This document shows positions 44,259-51,222 of a stretch of 64,000 nt of DNA, piece by piece. A model generated the notes under the pieces. It did no database searches. It worked only from the letters and a program-made list of their open reading frames with translations, and was not told the DNA's origin. The stretch is from Roseivivax sediminis (GTDB taxonomy: Bacteria; Pseudomonadota; Alphaproteobacteria; Rhodobacterales; Rhodobacteraceae), in assembly GCF_900112685.1 (NCBI RefSeq), contig NZ_FOMS01000017.1, positions 1 through 64,000 of the forward strand. The letters run 5' to 3'. Positions within the stretch are counted from its first letter, which is position 1. Each line of letters opens with the position of its first letter. Position numbers and translations under genes: made by a program.

Positions 44259-44418
44259 GGGATCCGACTTACCACTTGCCATCCGCTCGCGCGAAAACCG
44301 TAAAGGTGGGTGGGCGCTGTTTCAGCCGGTCTGTCGCCCTGTCATCCACATATAGGGTGAAAGCAAAGAAATCAACAAAGAACCGCGCTGTGACAGTCTG
44401 CGCAACCCCCTCCTCCGA

Positions 44419-44434
44419 GTTGGCAGCTGCCAAC
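44419..44434 (+). repeat. 16-bp palindrome GTTGGCAGCTGCCAAC, copy 2
   Basis: Perfect 16-bp palindrome, one base past the stop codon of the ImmA/IrrE gene. Fits the repABC-type parS pattern GTT-N4-GC-N4-AAC. Identical to the copy at 50543. Confidence 0.75.
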
Positions 44435-44435
44435 A

Positions 44436-45209
44436 TCAGTCCGCAAGCATGCGCTCGTCCTGCACGACCAGCAGCGTCAGGACCACATCGTCATAGATGC
44501 GCACAGTCTGTTCCTTGATCGGTATCTCGTCCGCCCATGGCTTGTCGAACCAGGCATCCGCTCCGCTCGCGCGCAGCATTCTGTCTTCTGGCCCTCCTCC
44601 GAACAGAACGTCGAACGCGAGACTGTCTTTGTCCAAGTGGTCCATGGGGAACCATCGCTGGTCCACCTTCGGCGAGCGCGTGAACCACTTTCGCCCCTTC
44701 GGCGTATGACAGACGAGAAAGCTTGGCAGCGTGTTGCGCTCAACCAGCCGGATCGCCGCGGCCGTCAGGCTCATGTCGAAGTCCTCGGCCATCGCCCTGA
44801 TGGTTCCCATGTCGAACCGGTTGTTGTAGCCACGGAGGCTCTCACGGATCAGGAACTCGGGCATCAAGAGTTGCGCGGCAAAGCGGTCGGCAGCACGCTC
44901 TGGAAGTTTCCCGATCGTGCTGCCTGTCTCGATATCGTCAGACTGGCACATCAGGGTCTGACCCCGATGGCATTGCCAATGGCCGATCTCGTGTGCCAGC
45001 GAGAAACGCCTCCGACGAGGGTTTCCATCCGGCTTCAGGGAGATCTTCGCACGGTTCCCCGCACCAATAATCCGGGCCTCGCACCCGTGCAGGTGGCGGT
45101 ATTGAACGCGCGCGTTCTGCGTCCAGGCGATGGCCTCCAAGTCGATCTGCTCGGGGCGCGAGATCCCAAATTCCCTTAGCAACTCCTCTGGATCACGGAT
45201 GGTGCGCAT
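44436..45209 (-). CDS. ImmA/IrrE family metallo-endopeptidase
   Basis: 257 residues, start at 45209 overlapping the upstream stop (TGATG). The zinc site is FSLAHEIGHWQCHRG (H73-E74-x2-H77), followed by PERAADRFAAQLLMPE, which carries the third ligand Glu. Such proteases cleave a partner repressor (ImmR-type) in mobile elements or in radiation/desiccation response (IrrE). A long C-terminal extension (residues 160-257) of unknown fold may sense a signal. Last gene of the leftward three-gene operon that shares its promoter element with the ubiquitin-like operon. Confidence 0.9.
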   Translation of the reverse strand: MRTIRDPEELLREFGISRPEQIDLEAIAWTQNARVQYRHLHGCEARIIGAGNRAKISLKPDGNPRRRRFSLAHEIGHWQCHRGQTLMCQSDDIETGSTIGKLPERAADRFAAQLLMPEFLIRESLRGYNNRFDMGTIRAMAEDFDMSLTAAAIRLVERNTLPSFLVCHTPKGRKWFTRSPKVDQRWFPMDHLDKDSLAFDVLFGGGPEDRMLRASGADAWFDKPWADEIPIKEQTVRIYDDVVLTLLVVQDERMLAD

Positions 45210-45619
45210 CACTCATCGTCATCCCAATCGTCACCCGTGAGCTCCTGCAGGTCCTCAAGGACCCCCTCCAGATCGCCGTCATGCTCCTTCTCGAAGTTTC
45301 GGGCGGCCATCGTCAGGTCAGGGTTGCCGGCAACGATCGCTGCGATCTGCGCGCGAAGCTCGTCCTGGGATTTTTGCTGCTCTTTCCGCTTCTGGCGTTC
45401 ATTATGCAGGTCGACCGCCTTGCGAGCGCCCTGCAGGCGCCGCTGGCCACCCTCTGCGAGGGCAGATGCGAAGAGATCGTCCATTTCCTTGTCGAACGCG
45501 TTGATATCGACGCCCTCTTCCCGAAGCTCCGCCTCGATCTCGGCGTCGCTCATGGCAAAGACATCCTCCACCATCTCGTCTTCGAGACGGGTCAATCCGG
45601 GGTCCTTCTTTTTCGTCAT
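45209..45619 (-). CDS. Small acidic protein of the ImmA/IrrE operon
   Basis: 136 residues, strongly charged, with coiled-coil stretches (EDEMVEDVFAMSDAEIEAEL, ARKAVDLHNERQKRKEQQKS) and an acidic end GDDWDDDE. It overlaps both neighbours (start with the sigma-like gene, stop with the protease gene), so the three are coupled. By position it may be a protease target or an anti-sigma-like binding partner, but that is guesswork. Confidence 0.7.
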   Translation of the reverse strand: MTKKKDPGLTRLEDEMVEDVFAMSDAEIEAELREEGVDINAFDKEMDDLFASALAEGGQRRLQGARKAVDLHNERQKRKEQQKSQDELRAQIAAIVAGNPDLTMAARNFEKEHDGDLEGVLEDLQELTGDDWDDDE

Positions 45620-46173
45620 CGGTTATCACCTTGGGCCCGGTAGTTCTCGATTTTTCGATTCATTCTTCTTCGGACCGTTTCATATGAGGTCTTGCTTCCG
45701 AAGAGCTCGACCAGCTCTTCCGGCGTGCTGTTGTTGAGCAGACCTTCTACGAGAAGTTGCACTTCCCAATCGTCACCGCACAGTTCGATGGCCTTCGCGT
45801 GTTGCTCCTCACGGAACTCGCGGGCCTCGAGCGCGGCTTCGGTCGATGGTTCTTCATCCCGCCATTCTTCTCGTATCGAGAGCTCTTCGCGTTTGTCGGC
45901 GGCGACCTTTCTCCGCTTCGCGGCATTGGACGTGATGCTCTGCATCACCTTGTCCAGATGGCGCACGATATCGACGGAACGGTTCCATCGTCTCCTCCCC
46001 ATTGCTGTGCTTGCGATGGCTTCATGCAGCAACCCCTCAGGGTCTCCCGCAAACCAGGCGCGCCTTTTGGCTACTGCCGCGAGCCTTCGCTTCTGTTCGG
46101 CTGACAGGTTTCGAATTGCCTCGGTGGCGTCTTCGGGGGTGTAGAACTTGTCTACGTCTTTGTCGTCTTTCAT
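45616..46173 (-). CDS. Sigma-70-factor-like protein
   Basis: 185 residues. The N-terminal region DPEGLLHEAIASTAMGRRRW and VDIVRHLDKVMQSITSNAAKRRK resembles the region-2 helices of ECF-type sigma factors, and the C-terminal DWEVQLLVEGLLNNSTPEELVELFG plus SKTSYETVRRRMNRKIENY resembles a region-4 HTH with a recognition helix. Region 2 and 4 are joined by an acidic linker. The gene starts 27 bp from a 28-bp element that also lies upstream of the ubiquitin-like operon, so it may direct its own and that operon's transcription. Classical sigma activity is not proven; it could be a DNA-binding relative. Confidence 0.72.
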   Translation of the reverse strand: MKDDKDVDKFYTPEDATEAIRNLSAEQKRRLAAVAKRRAWFAGDPEGLLHEAIASTAMGRRRWNRSVDIVRHLDKVMQSITSNAAKRRKVAADKREELSIREEWRDEEPSTEAALEAREFREEQHAKAIELCGDDWEVQLLVEGLLNNSTPEELVELFGSKTSYETVRRRMNRKIENYRAQGDNR

Positions 46174-46200
46174 GAGCCGCTCGATTGCCTGTCACTCGTA

Positions 46201-46228
46201 TATGCTCCCGAGAAGCTGCCCATCGGAC
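46201..46228 (-). promoter_or_regulatory. 28-bp shared promoter element, left copy
   Basis: Read toward the sigma-like gene, it is GTCCGATGGGCAGCTTCTCG then GGAGCATA. It matches the right copy at 27 of 28 positions (A/C difference at position 12) in inverted orientation. GTCCGA and GCATAT lie 17 bp apart, the spacing of a -35/-10 promoter. The start codon of the sigma-like gene is 27 bases further. Confidence 0.85.
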
Positions 46229-46281
46229 ATCGTCTTCGGAATTTTTCCGAGGGCTTCGATTTTCGGGAGCGCCGACGGAGA

Positions 46282-46302
46282 GCACACCATACCAAGGTGT
46301 GC
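46282..46302 (+). promoter_or_regulatory. Operator-like inverted repeat between the divergent operons
   Basis: GCACACC (46282-46288) and GGTGTGC (46296-46302) with 7 bases between: perfect 7-bp arms near the middle of the 317-bp divergent promoter region. A candidate binding site for a dimeric regulator such as the XRE protein at 49260. Confidence 0.55.
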
Positions 46303-46407
46303 GCGAAAATTCACCGTCAATATCTGGTAGAAGCGCAGGCCTCGCCGTGCCGCCATAGGACCCGCATCGGCGGCCCGAAACTTTTTTGCGAATTTTCTGG
46401 CGGCGGC

Positions 46408-46435
46408 GTCCGATGGGCCGCTTCTCGGGAGCATA
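46408..46435 (+). promoter_or_regulatory. 28-bp shared promoter element, right copy
   Basis: Read toward the ubiquitin-like gene: GTCCGATGGGCCGCTTCTCG then GGAGCATA, the same orientation relative to its gene as the left copy. The start codon of the Ubl gene is 55 bases further. AT-rich sequence (AATTTT) lies about 15 bases upstream of both copies. Confidence 0.85.
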
Positions 46436-46490
46436 GGGGGCATAAGGCGCCTGCTGCGGGCGTCGAGCAGGCAATAAGAGGATCACTGCC

Positions 46491-47030
46491 ATGACTACCG
46501 AACCGATCGAAATCGAAGATCTCCTGGCCGCCCTGAAGGCCGGCCGCAAGCCCCGTGACCGCGGGCCCTACAAGGTCCAGGTCGGCGACCACGACCTGCA
46601 GTTCACCGACGCCGTCATCGACGATCCGACGCCCACCGGCCGCCAGATCATCGAGGGGGCCGGCTTCCGCAAGGCTGAGGAGCACCTCGTGTTCCAGGTG
46701 CTGCGCAACGGTGAACTCGAAGAACTGCGCCTCGAGGAAACCACGGATCTGCGCCCCGGCCAGGTTGAGCGCTTCCTGGTCTTCCCGAGCGCGGAATCCT
46801 TCCGCTTCGACATCGATGGCAAACGCCTCGAATGGGGCCACAAGGTCATCAGCGGACGCGTGCTCAAGAAGCTGGCCGGGGTCGATCCCGCCAAGTTCGC
46901 CGTGTGGCAGGTGATCCCCGGCAAGGATGACATCCTGGTCGGCGACACCGATCTGATCTGCCTCGCGGATGCGGGCCTGGAGCACTTCTTCACTGGCGTG
47001 CCCCAGACCACGGAAGGGGGTGCGGCATGA
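46491..47030 (+). CDS. Double ubiquitin-like protein (multiubiquitin domain)
   Basis: 179 residues. A 25-residue leader, then two beta-grasp Ubl units: residues 27-97 (YKVQVGDHDLQFTDAV, TGRQIIEGAGFRKAEEHLVF, VERFLVFPSA) and 101-169 (ESFRFDIDGKRLEWGHKVIS, GRVLKKLAGVDPAKFAVWQV, GLEHFFTG). The tail is VPQTTEGGAA: a di-glycine (G176-G177) with two extra residues, so the JAB protease of the next-but-one gene would have to trim it before E1 activation, as for eukaryotic ubiquitin precursors. AGAGGA ribosome site; ATGA overlap with the E2 gene. Confidence 0.93.
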   Translation: MTTEPIEIEDLLAALKAGRKPRDRGPYKVQVGDHDLQFTDAVIDDPTPTGRQIIEGAGFRKAEEHLVFQVLRNGELEELRLEETTDLRPGQVERFLVFPSAESFRFDIDGKRLEWGHKVISGRVLKKLAGVDPAKFAVWQVIPGKDDILVGDTDLICLADAGLEHFFTGVPQTTEGGAA

Positions 47031-47407
47031 GCCTCCTCCCCCGTCAGGATCGCCGCTACCTCGAGGCTCGCGGCATCACCGTTCGCGAGGTCATCGAAGG
47101 CGGAAAGAAGGGCGTGATCCTCACCGGGATCACGCTGCCGGAAGGCAAGTATCAGGTCGCCCAGGCGGATATCCTGATCCTGCTGCCGCCCTCGTATCCC
47201 GAGGTCGCCCCCGACATGTTCTACGCCGTGCCGCATCTGAAGCTCCTTGCCGGCCAGCGTGAGCCCCGCTGCACGCAGGCACGCCAGGCCTTTGATGGCC
47301 AGAACTGGCAGCGCTGGTCTCGTCATAACAACCAGTGGCGTCCCGGCACGGATGGCATCTGGACCATGCTGAAGCGGGTCGAAGAGGCCTTGGAGGTGGC
47401 GGCATGA
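47027..47407 (+). CDS. E2-like ubiquitin-conjugating enzyme (prokaryotic E2 family E)
   Basis: 126 residues. The E2 PxxYP-like motif LLPPSYPEVAPDMFYAVPHL and the family's end NWQRWSRHNNQWRPGTDGIWT are present. C82 in REPRCTQARQ is the only cysteine in the protein and so the candidate for thioester formation with the Ubl. Start overlaps the Ubl stop, stop overlaps the E1 start; all three are one translational unit. Confidence 0.9.
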   Translation: MSLLPRQDRRYLEARGITVREVIEGGKKGVILTGITLPEGKYQVAQADILILLPPSYPEVAPDMFYAVPHLKLLAGQREPRCTQARQAFDGQNWQRWSRHNNQWRPGTDGIWTMLKRVEEALEVAA

Positions 47408-48813
47408 AGCGCAGCGACATCACCCTCCACGCCCGTCATCGCGACAAGCTGCAGGCGCTGCTCGCGCACCCCCGTGGGCACGAGGGCGCCGCTTACATGC
47501 TGCTCGGCAAAAGCGAGATCGCGCAGGACCCCTGGGACCTCGAGCCGCGGACCCGTTACACCTCCTACGAGGTCATCGCGATCCCGCAGGAGGACCGCGT
47601 CGATGCCAGCGACAAGCACGTCACCTGGAATACTAACTCCTTCGCCCAGCTCTGTCGCCGGGCCAAGGAGGAAGGCCTGGTGCCGGCGATCGTTCATAGT
47701 CACCCGGGAGGCTTCGACGGTTTCTCGGACCAGGACGATCGCAACGAGCGCGACCTCTTCACCATGGCTCGGAACCGTAACGGCGAGGGGACACGCCTGG
47801 TGAGCGTCGTGCAGGTCGGTGACGGCCTCTACCGGGCGCGGGTCTGGGAAGACGACATGACACCCCTGCCCTGTCAGCGCGTGACCGTCATCGGCACTCG
47901 GCTCGAGATCCAGTCGACCGACGTGCCGACCCCGTCGGAAGCCTTGGCCCGGCAGGCACTGGCCTTCGGGCCTGAGGTCAACGGACTCCTCAAACAGCTC
48001 TCCGTTGCCGTGGTCGGCTGCGGCGGCACCGGAAGCCCGGTGGTCCATCTTCTCGCTCGCCTCGGCGTAGGGCGCATCGTGGTCATCGACGATGACGTGG
48101 TCGAGCATTCCAACCTGAACCGCCTGTATGGCGCGACCCGAAAGGATGCCGAAAACGCGGTTCCTAAGGTCGACGTCATGGCGCGCGAGGTGACGATGAT
48201 GGGCCTCGACGTCGAGATCCGGTCGATGAACGGCTGGGTGGATGCGCCGCACATCCGTGACGCGCTGAAATCCTGCGACGTCATCTTCGGATGCACGGAC
48301 GATCACGCCGGGCGCCTCTACCTGAACCGCGTGGCGCACTTCTACCTGATCCCGGTCATCGATGTCGGGCTGGTCCTCATGCCCCGTGACGATGGTGAGC
48401 CCGGCCTCCTCGAGATGGCCGCGCGGGTCAGCGTGCTGTTTCCCACGTCGGCGTGCCACGGCTGCCGCGGCACAGTCGATCGCGTCAGGGCCCGCGAGGA
48501 GGATCTCGAGCGATCGGACCCCGCCGAATACGAACGGCAGAAGACCGAGGCCTATGTCCGCGGCGGAGGTAATCCCGCGCCGGCCGTCGTGACCTTCACC
48601 TCCGAGGCCGCCACCATGGCAGTGAACGAACTTCTTGCCGGTCTCGTCGACTTCCGCGGCGGCGGCGGATGGACATGGCAACGCTATCGCAAGCTCGACA
48701 AGGGCTTCGAGCGTTCGCAGGCGGCGCAGCCCCGGTCCGACTGCCCGGTCTGCGGCAGCGAGGAATACTGGGGCCTCGGCGACATCGATCCGTTCTTGGA
48801 TCGCATCGGGTGA
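47404..48813 (+). CDS. JAB peptidase-E1 fusion (ThiF-type Ubl-activating enzyme)
   Basis: 469 residues. Residues 1-150: JAB/JAMM metallopeptidase with E27 and H98-S-H100 then S108-x2-D111 (VHSHPGGFDGFSDQD). Residues 190-400: ThiF/E1 adenylating domain, VAVVGCGGTGSPVVHLLARLG (nucleotide loop G205-G210), DDDVVEHSNLNRLYG, DVIFGCTDD. A CxxC pair (C351/C354 and C447/C450) probably binds zinc. The fusion would trim the Ubl tail and adenylate it. The usual E1 active-site Cys position (the loop before FTSEAATMAVNELL) has no cysteine, so the thioester site is unclear. Confidence 0.92.
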   Translation: MKRSDITLHARHRDKLQALLAHPRGHEGAAYMLLGKSEIAQDPWDLEPRTRYTSYEVIAIPQEDRVDASDKHVTWNTNSFAQLCRRAKEEGLVPAIVHSHPGGFDGFSDQDDRNERDLFTMARNRNGEGTRLVSVVQVGDGLYRARVWEDDMTPLPCQRVTVIGTRLEIQSTDVPTPSEALARQALAFGPEVNGLLKQLSVAVVGCGGTGSPVVHLLARLGVGRIVVIDDDVVEHSNLNRLYGATRKDAENAVPKVDVMAREVTMMGLDVEIRSMNGWVDAPHIRDALKSCDVIFGCTDDHAGRLYLNRVAHFYLIPVIDVGLVLMPRDDGEPGLLEMAARVSVLFPTSACHGCRGTVDRVRAREEDLERSDPAEYERQKTEAYVRGGGNPAPAVVTFTSEAATMAVNELLAGLVDFRGGGGWTWQRYRKLDKGFERSQAAQPRSDCPVCGSEEYWGLGDIDPFLDRIG

Positions 48814-48818
48814 GCGGG

Positions 48819-49178
48819 ATGATGATCGACATTCTGCGGAAGAGCCTTGAGCTCTTCCGCCTCATTCCACGAAGTGACCTGCTTGCCAGGGTAACACCCA
48901 CACACCCGACGCCGGATCAGATCGTGCCGGGGGAGATGACCATCGTGCGCGATGGCGTCGACAAATGGGCCTGCTTCCACTGCCCCGGTGGGTGCGGCGA
49001 AACCATCAAGCTGTCCCTCAGCAAGAACCGGAGGCCCAAGTGGACGGCCATGTCAGACTGGCTGAGGCGCCCCACTATCTCGCCGTCGGTCCGCCAGACG
49101 AACGAATGCCGGTGTCACTTCTGGATCCGACAGGGGCGGATTGACTGGTGCAAGGACAGCGGCCCGGGGTCGGGATGA
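48819..49178 (+). CDS. DUF6527 family protein of ubiquitin-like operons
   Basis: 119 residues (ATG 48819 or 48822). Conserved pattern ACFHCPGGCGETIKLSLSKN, then TISPSVRQTNECRCHFWIRQ and GRIDWC. The Cys/His residues (CPGGCGE, CRCH, WC) could bind zinc or form a catalytic site. This family recurs at the end of bacterial Ubl-E2-E1 operons; I do not claim a known activity. It starts 5 bases after the E1 stop, the fourth gene of the operon. Confidence 0.82.
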   Translation: MMIDILRKSLELFRLIPRSDLLARVTPTHPTPDQIVPGEMTIVRDGVDKWACFHCPGGCGETIKLSLSKNRRPKWTAMSDWLRRPTISPSVRQTNECRCHFWIRQGRIDWCKDSGPGSG

Positions 49179-49259
49179 CCGCCAGCGTTCGGGTTGCGTT
49201 CGGGGACGCCCAGGAGCCGGCGTGCCATGCTATTCCTGTCATCAACATGGAGTGATCTG

Positions 49260-49946
49260 ATGGAGACGATGGAACGAGACGCCGAGTATATCGCGAGCCA
49301 GTGCAAGTATATCCGCAAGATGTTCTCTCTAACCCAGGAGAACCTGGCGGACGCCTCCGGGTTGACGGTCCGCACGATCCAGAAGGTGGAAAGCGGTCGG
49401 CACGTGCCCGAGGCGCAGACCTTGCGAAGCCTCGCGCGCGGCCTCGGGTTCGACATCAGGGTCTTCTCCAAGCCCACCCCCGAGGAGGAGAAGCGCCAGC
49501 AGGAAGAAATGGAGCGCGCCCTGAAAAAGACGGTGCTCGTGCCCACGTCCCCCATCAGGAAGCCCAACGACTTCTATTCCCGTAACCGCGAATGGCACGG
49601 GTTCCTGATCAACGCGGGCGCGGTGGAGGCCGACGATGCCCTCGAACTGACTGCCGCGATCTCGGACTGGATGACCGATCTTGACGGGATCTGGGATATG
49701 AGCAGCGCCGGCCAGAGGCTCGAGTATTCGGCAGCGATCTCCGCGCTGTGCCTCGAGCTGGAAGGCCTCGGTCATCTCACGCACTTCGGTCACTTTCGAC
49801 AGCAGCATATGCACGACAAGGGGATGATCCTGGATATCGGGATGATCACCTTTCTCCCGAAGGCTGGCCACGACGGCGACCGCTACGGCATCGTCACCCT
49901 GGAGGACCCGTGGGAGGTTCCGGAACAGGATCGCCCCAATCTGTGA
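49260..49946 (+). CDS. XRE-family HTH regulator following the ubiquitin-like operon
   Basis: 228 residues from ATG 49260 (GGAGTG upstream). N-terminal HTH: CKYIRKMFSLTQENLADASG, LTVRTIQKVESGRHVPEAQT. A lysine/glutamate-rich helix follows, then a C-terminal domain (residues 110-228) with WHGFLINAGAVEADDALELTAA and HMHDKGMILDIGMITFLP of unknown fold. Distance from the DUF6527 gene is 81 bp, so it may be in the same transcript. A likely candidate to bind the operator-like sites near 46300. Confidence 0.8.
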   Translation: METMERDAEYIASQCKYIRKMFSLTQENLADASGLTVRTIQKVESGRHVPEAQTLRSLARGLGFDIRVFSKPTPEEEKRQQEEMERALKKTVLVPTSPIRKPNDFYSRNREWHGFLINAGAVEADDALELTAAISDWMTDLDGIWDMSSAGQRLEYSAAISALCLELEGLGHLTHFGHFRQQHMHDKGMILDIGMITFLPKAGHDGDRYGIVTLEDPWEVPEQDRPNL

Positions 49947-50001
49947 TTTGTCCGCGACCGGCATCCTATCTGACCGACAGCATCATCCGCGCACCTATCG
50001 C

Positions 50002-50029
50002 AGGGCCTGGCCGTATCGGCCGGGCCCCT
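50002..50029. terminator. Bidirectional hairpin between convergent genes
   Basis: AGGGCCTGGCCG with CGGCCGGGCCCCT forms a long GC stem (50002-50029) followed by ACTTTTC. It ends the XRE gene and meets the end of the leftward gene, whose stop codon overlaps it. Confidence 0.65.
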
Positions 50030-50477
50030 ACTTTTCGGAGCTGACCGTCATGAGACGACAGGCGAGCTGACGGTCGCCCCATCGGGCCGCGAAGGCCTCG
50101 CTCGTCGAGAACCAGCCGCCATCGTCGCCCTGACCGTGGTTGGCCCCCATACAAGAACACTGGCACTCATGGCCGATGGCGTTCATGCAGGCCGGAGCGC
50201 AGATCTCCTGCTCCTGGTAGGGTTGGATGACATAGATCAGCCCCCAGCGACGAAGACAGCGGTTCACGAGGTCATTGAACCAAGCCTTGGGAATTTCCCA
50301 GCATCCCAGTGCCGGGTTCCAGCTTGGGCGGATGCGCCGGCCATTCCTGAGCCAGGTATAGTTGTCGTCCGCATAAGGAAGGCGGACCCTGACCCGCTCA
50401 CCCTTGCCGTCACGGCGAAGCGCGACAGGGATTGTCTTCTGGTTCCATGCCGCCTTCAGGCGGTCTTCGTCCTGCAT
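50028..50477 (-). CDS. Hypothetical island protein, Cys-rich
   Basis: 149 residues from ATG 50477. N-terminal beta-rich part (VRVRLPYADDNYTWLRNGRRIRP), then WEIPKAWFNDLVNRCLRRWG and a Cys cluster (ICAPACMNAIGHECQCSCMG) suggestive of a zinc-binding treble-clef-like unit. No named family recognised. Mobile-element proteins of this shape are common in Rhodobacteraceae. Divergent from the HTH gene at 50662. Confidence 0.6.
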   Translation of the reverse strand: MQDEDRLKAAWNQKTIPVALRRDGKGERVRVRLPYADDNYTWLRNGRRIRPSWNPALGCWEIPKAWFNDLVNRCLRRWGLIYVIQPYQEQEICAPACMNAIGHECQCSCMGANHGQGDDGGWFSTSEAFAARWGDRQLACRLMTVSSEK

Positions 50478-50542
50478 CGTTGTCCTCACTGCCGCTGGTG
50501 AGGATCTAACGCTGGGAAACTCATGCATCCAAGCCGATTACG

Positions 50543-50558
50543 GTTGGCAGCTGCCAAC
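50543..50558 (+). repeat. 16-bp palindrome GTTGGCAGCTGCCAAC, copy 3
   Basis: Perfect palindrome, identical to the copy at 44419, in the divergent promoter region between 50477 and 50662. Confidence 0.75.
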
Positions 50559-50591
50559 TTTGCATGGCGGGTGCATTGAAGATCGACGCGA

Positions 50592-50609
50592 TATACTTAA
50601 ATGAGTATA
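50592..50609 (+). promoter_or_regulatory. Operator-like inverted repeat upstream of HTH gene
   Basis: TATACT (50592-50597) and AGTATA (50604-50609) with 6 bases between, 53 bp upstream of the HTH gene start: the kind of site an autoregulated HigA-like antitoxin binds. Confidence 0.6.
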
Positions 50610-50661
50610 AAAAATGCAGGTCTGCCGTGATTGTCGCGGTTGAGCCGAGAAAGAGGCCGCC

Positions 50662-51006
50662 ATGCACGAAGAAATCACCGACGTATCAGGCAATGTATTC
50701 GACGATCTTGGTCTCGAAGACGCTCAAGAGATGAGCTTGAAAGCCGCTCTTGCAATCCAGTTGTCGTCGACCATCCGGTATAGTCACCTGACCCAAAGCG
50801 ATGCCGGAGAGGCTCTTGGAATCCCTCAGTCTCATGTCTCCAAGATCATGAACGGGAAGCTTGAGGGCATCACCGCCGACAGGATTCTGCGCATGCTGGT
50901 GAAGCTTGGTTGCGACATCGACATCGTGATCAAGGCGAAGGATACTGCCGGACCGGGACGTCTGGCTATCGAGACACCTCGAACGCGCATCTCGGTTGCT
51001 GCCTGA
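50662..51006 (+). CDS. XRE-family HTH protein (HigA-like)
   Basis: 114 residues, AGAGG upstream. HTH: YSHLTQSDAGEALGIPQSHV, SKIMNGKLEGITADRILRML, then VKLGCDIDIVIKA, the usual C-terminal strand of HigA2/RelB-type antitoxins. No toxin gene of the RelE/HigB type is adjacent, so it is an orphan or works with the following small gene. Confidence 0.8.
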   Translation: MHEEITDVSGNVFDDLGLEDAQEMSLKAALAIQLSSTIRYSHLTQSDAGEALGIPQSHVSKIMNGKLEGITADRILRMLVKLGCDIDIVIKAKDTAGPGRLAIETPRTRISVAA

Positions 51007-51028
51007 CTAAGATTTGGAGGGTAAGACC

Positions 51029-51193
51029 TTGAAGGGAGAATCTACCACCCAGGCGTTTCTCGGCTTCCTCGAAAAGGAGATCGTTTCCGACCCCATGCGC
51101 CTAAAGCCGTTCGGGAGTGAATGGACACGCCGCGCGCAAAAGCTCGTCGACGGCATGGAGATCGACCTGAACGAACCGCTCGCAGAAGACTGA
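51029..51193 (+). CDS. PrlF C-terminal-domain-like small protein
   Basis: A 54-residue frame with a TTG start, GGAGG 8 bases upstream (51016-51020), and natural codon use: starts KGESTTQAFLGFLEKEIVSD, ends VDGMEIDLNEPLAED. This matches the C-terminal part of the antitoxin PrlF (AFLRFL..., KKLVAGMDVNID...), which binds the YhaV toxin. The N-terminal AbrB-like DNA-binding domain and the toxin are missing, so this is either a fragment or a stand-alone toxin-binding domain. It lies between the HTH gene and a hypothetical gene. Confidence 0.55.
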   Translation: MKGESTTQAFLGFLEKEIVSDPMRLKPFGSEWTRRAQKLVDGMEIDLNEPLAED

Positions 51194-51222
51194 ACAGGGG
51201 CGAAATATCCGGAGATCCGATC

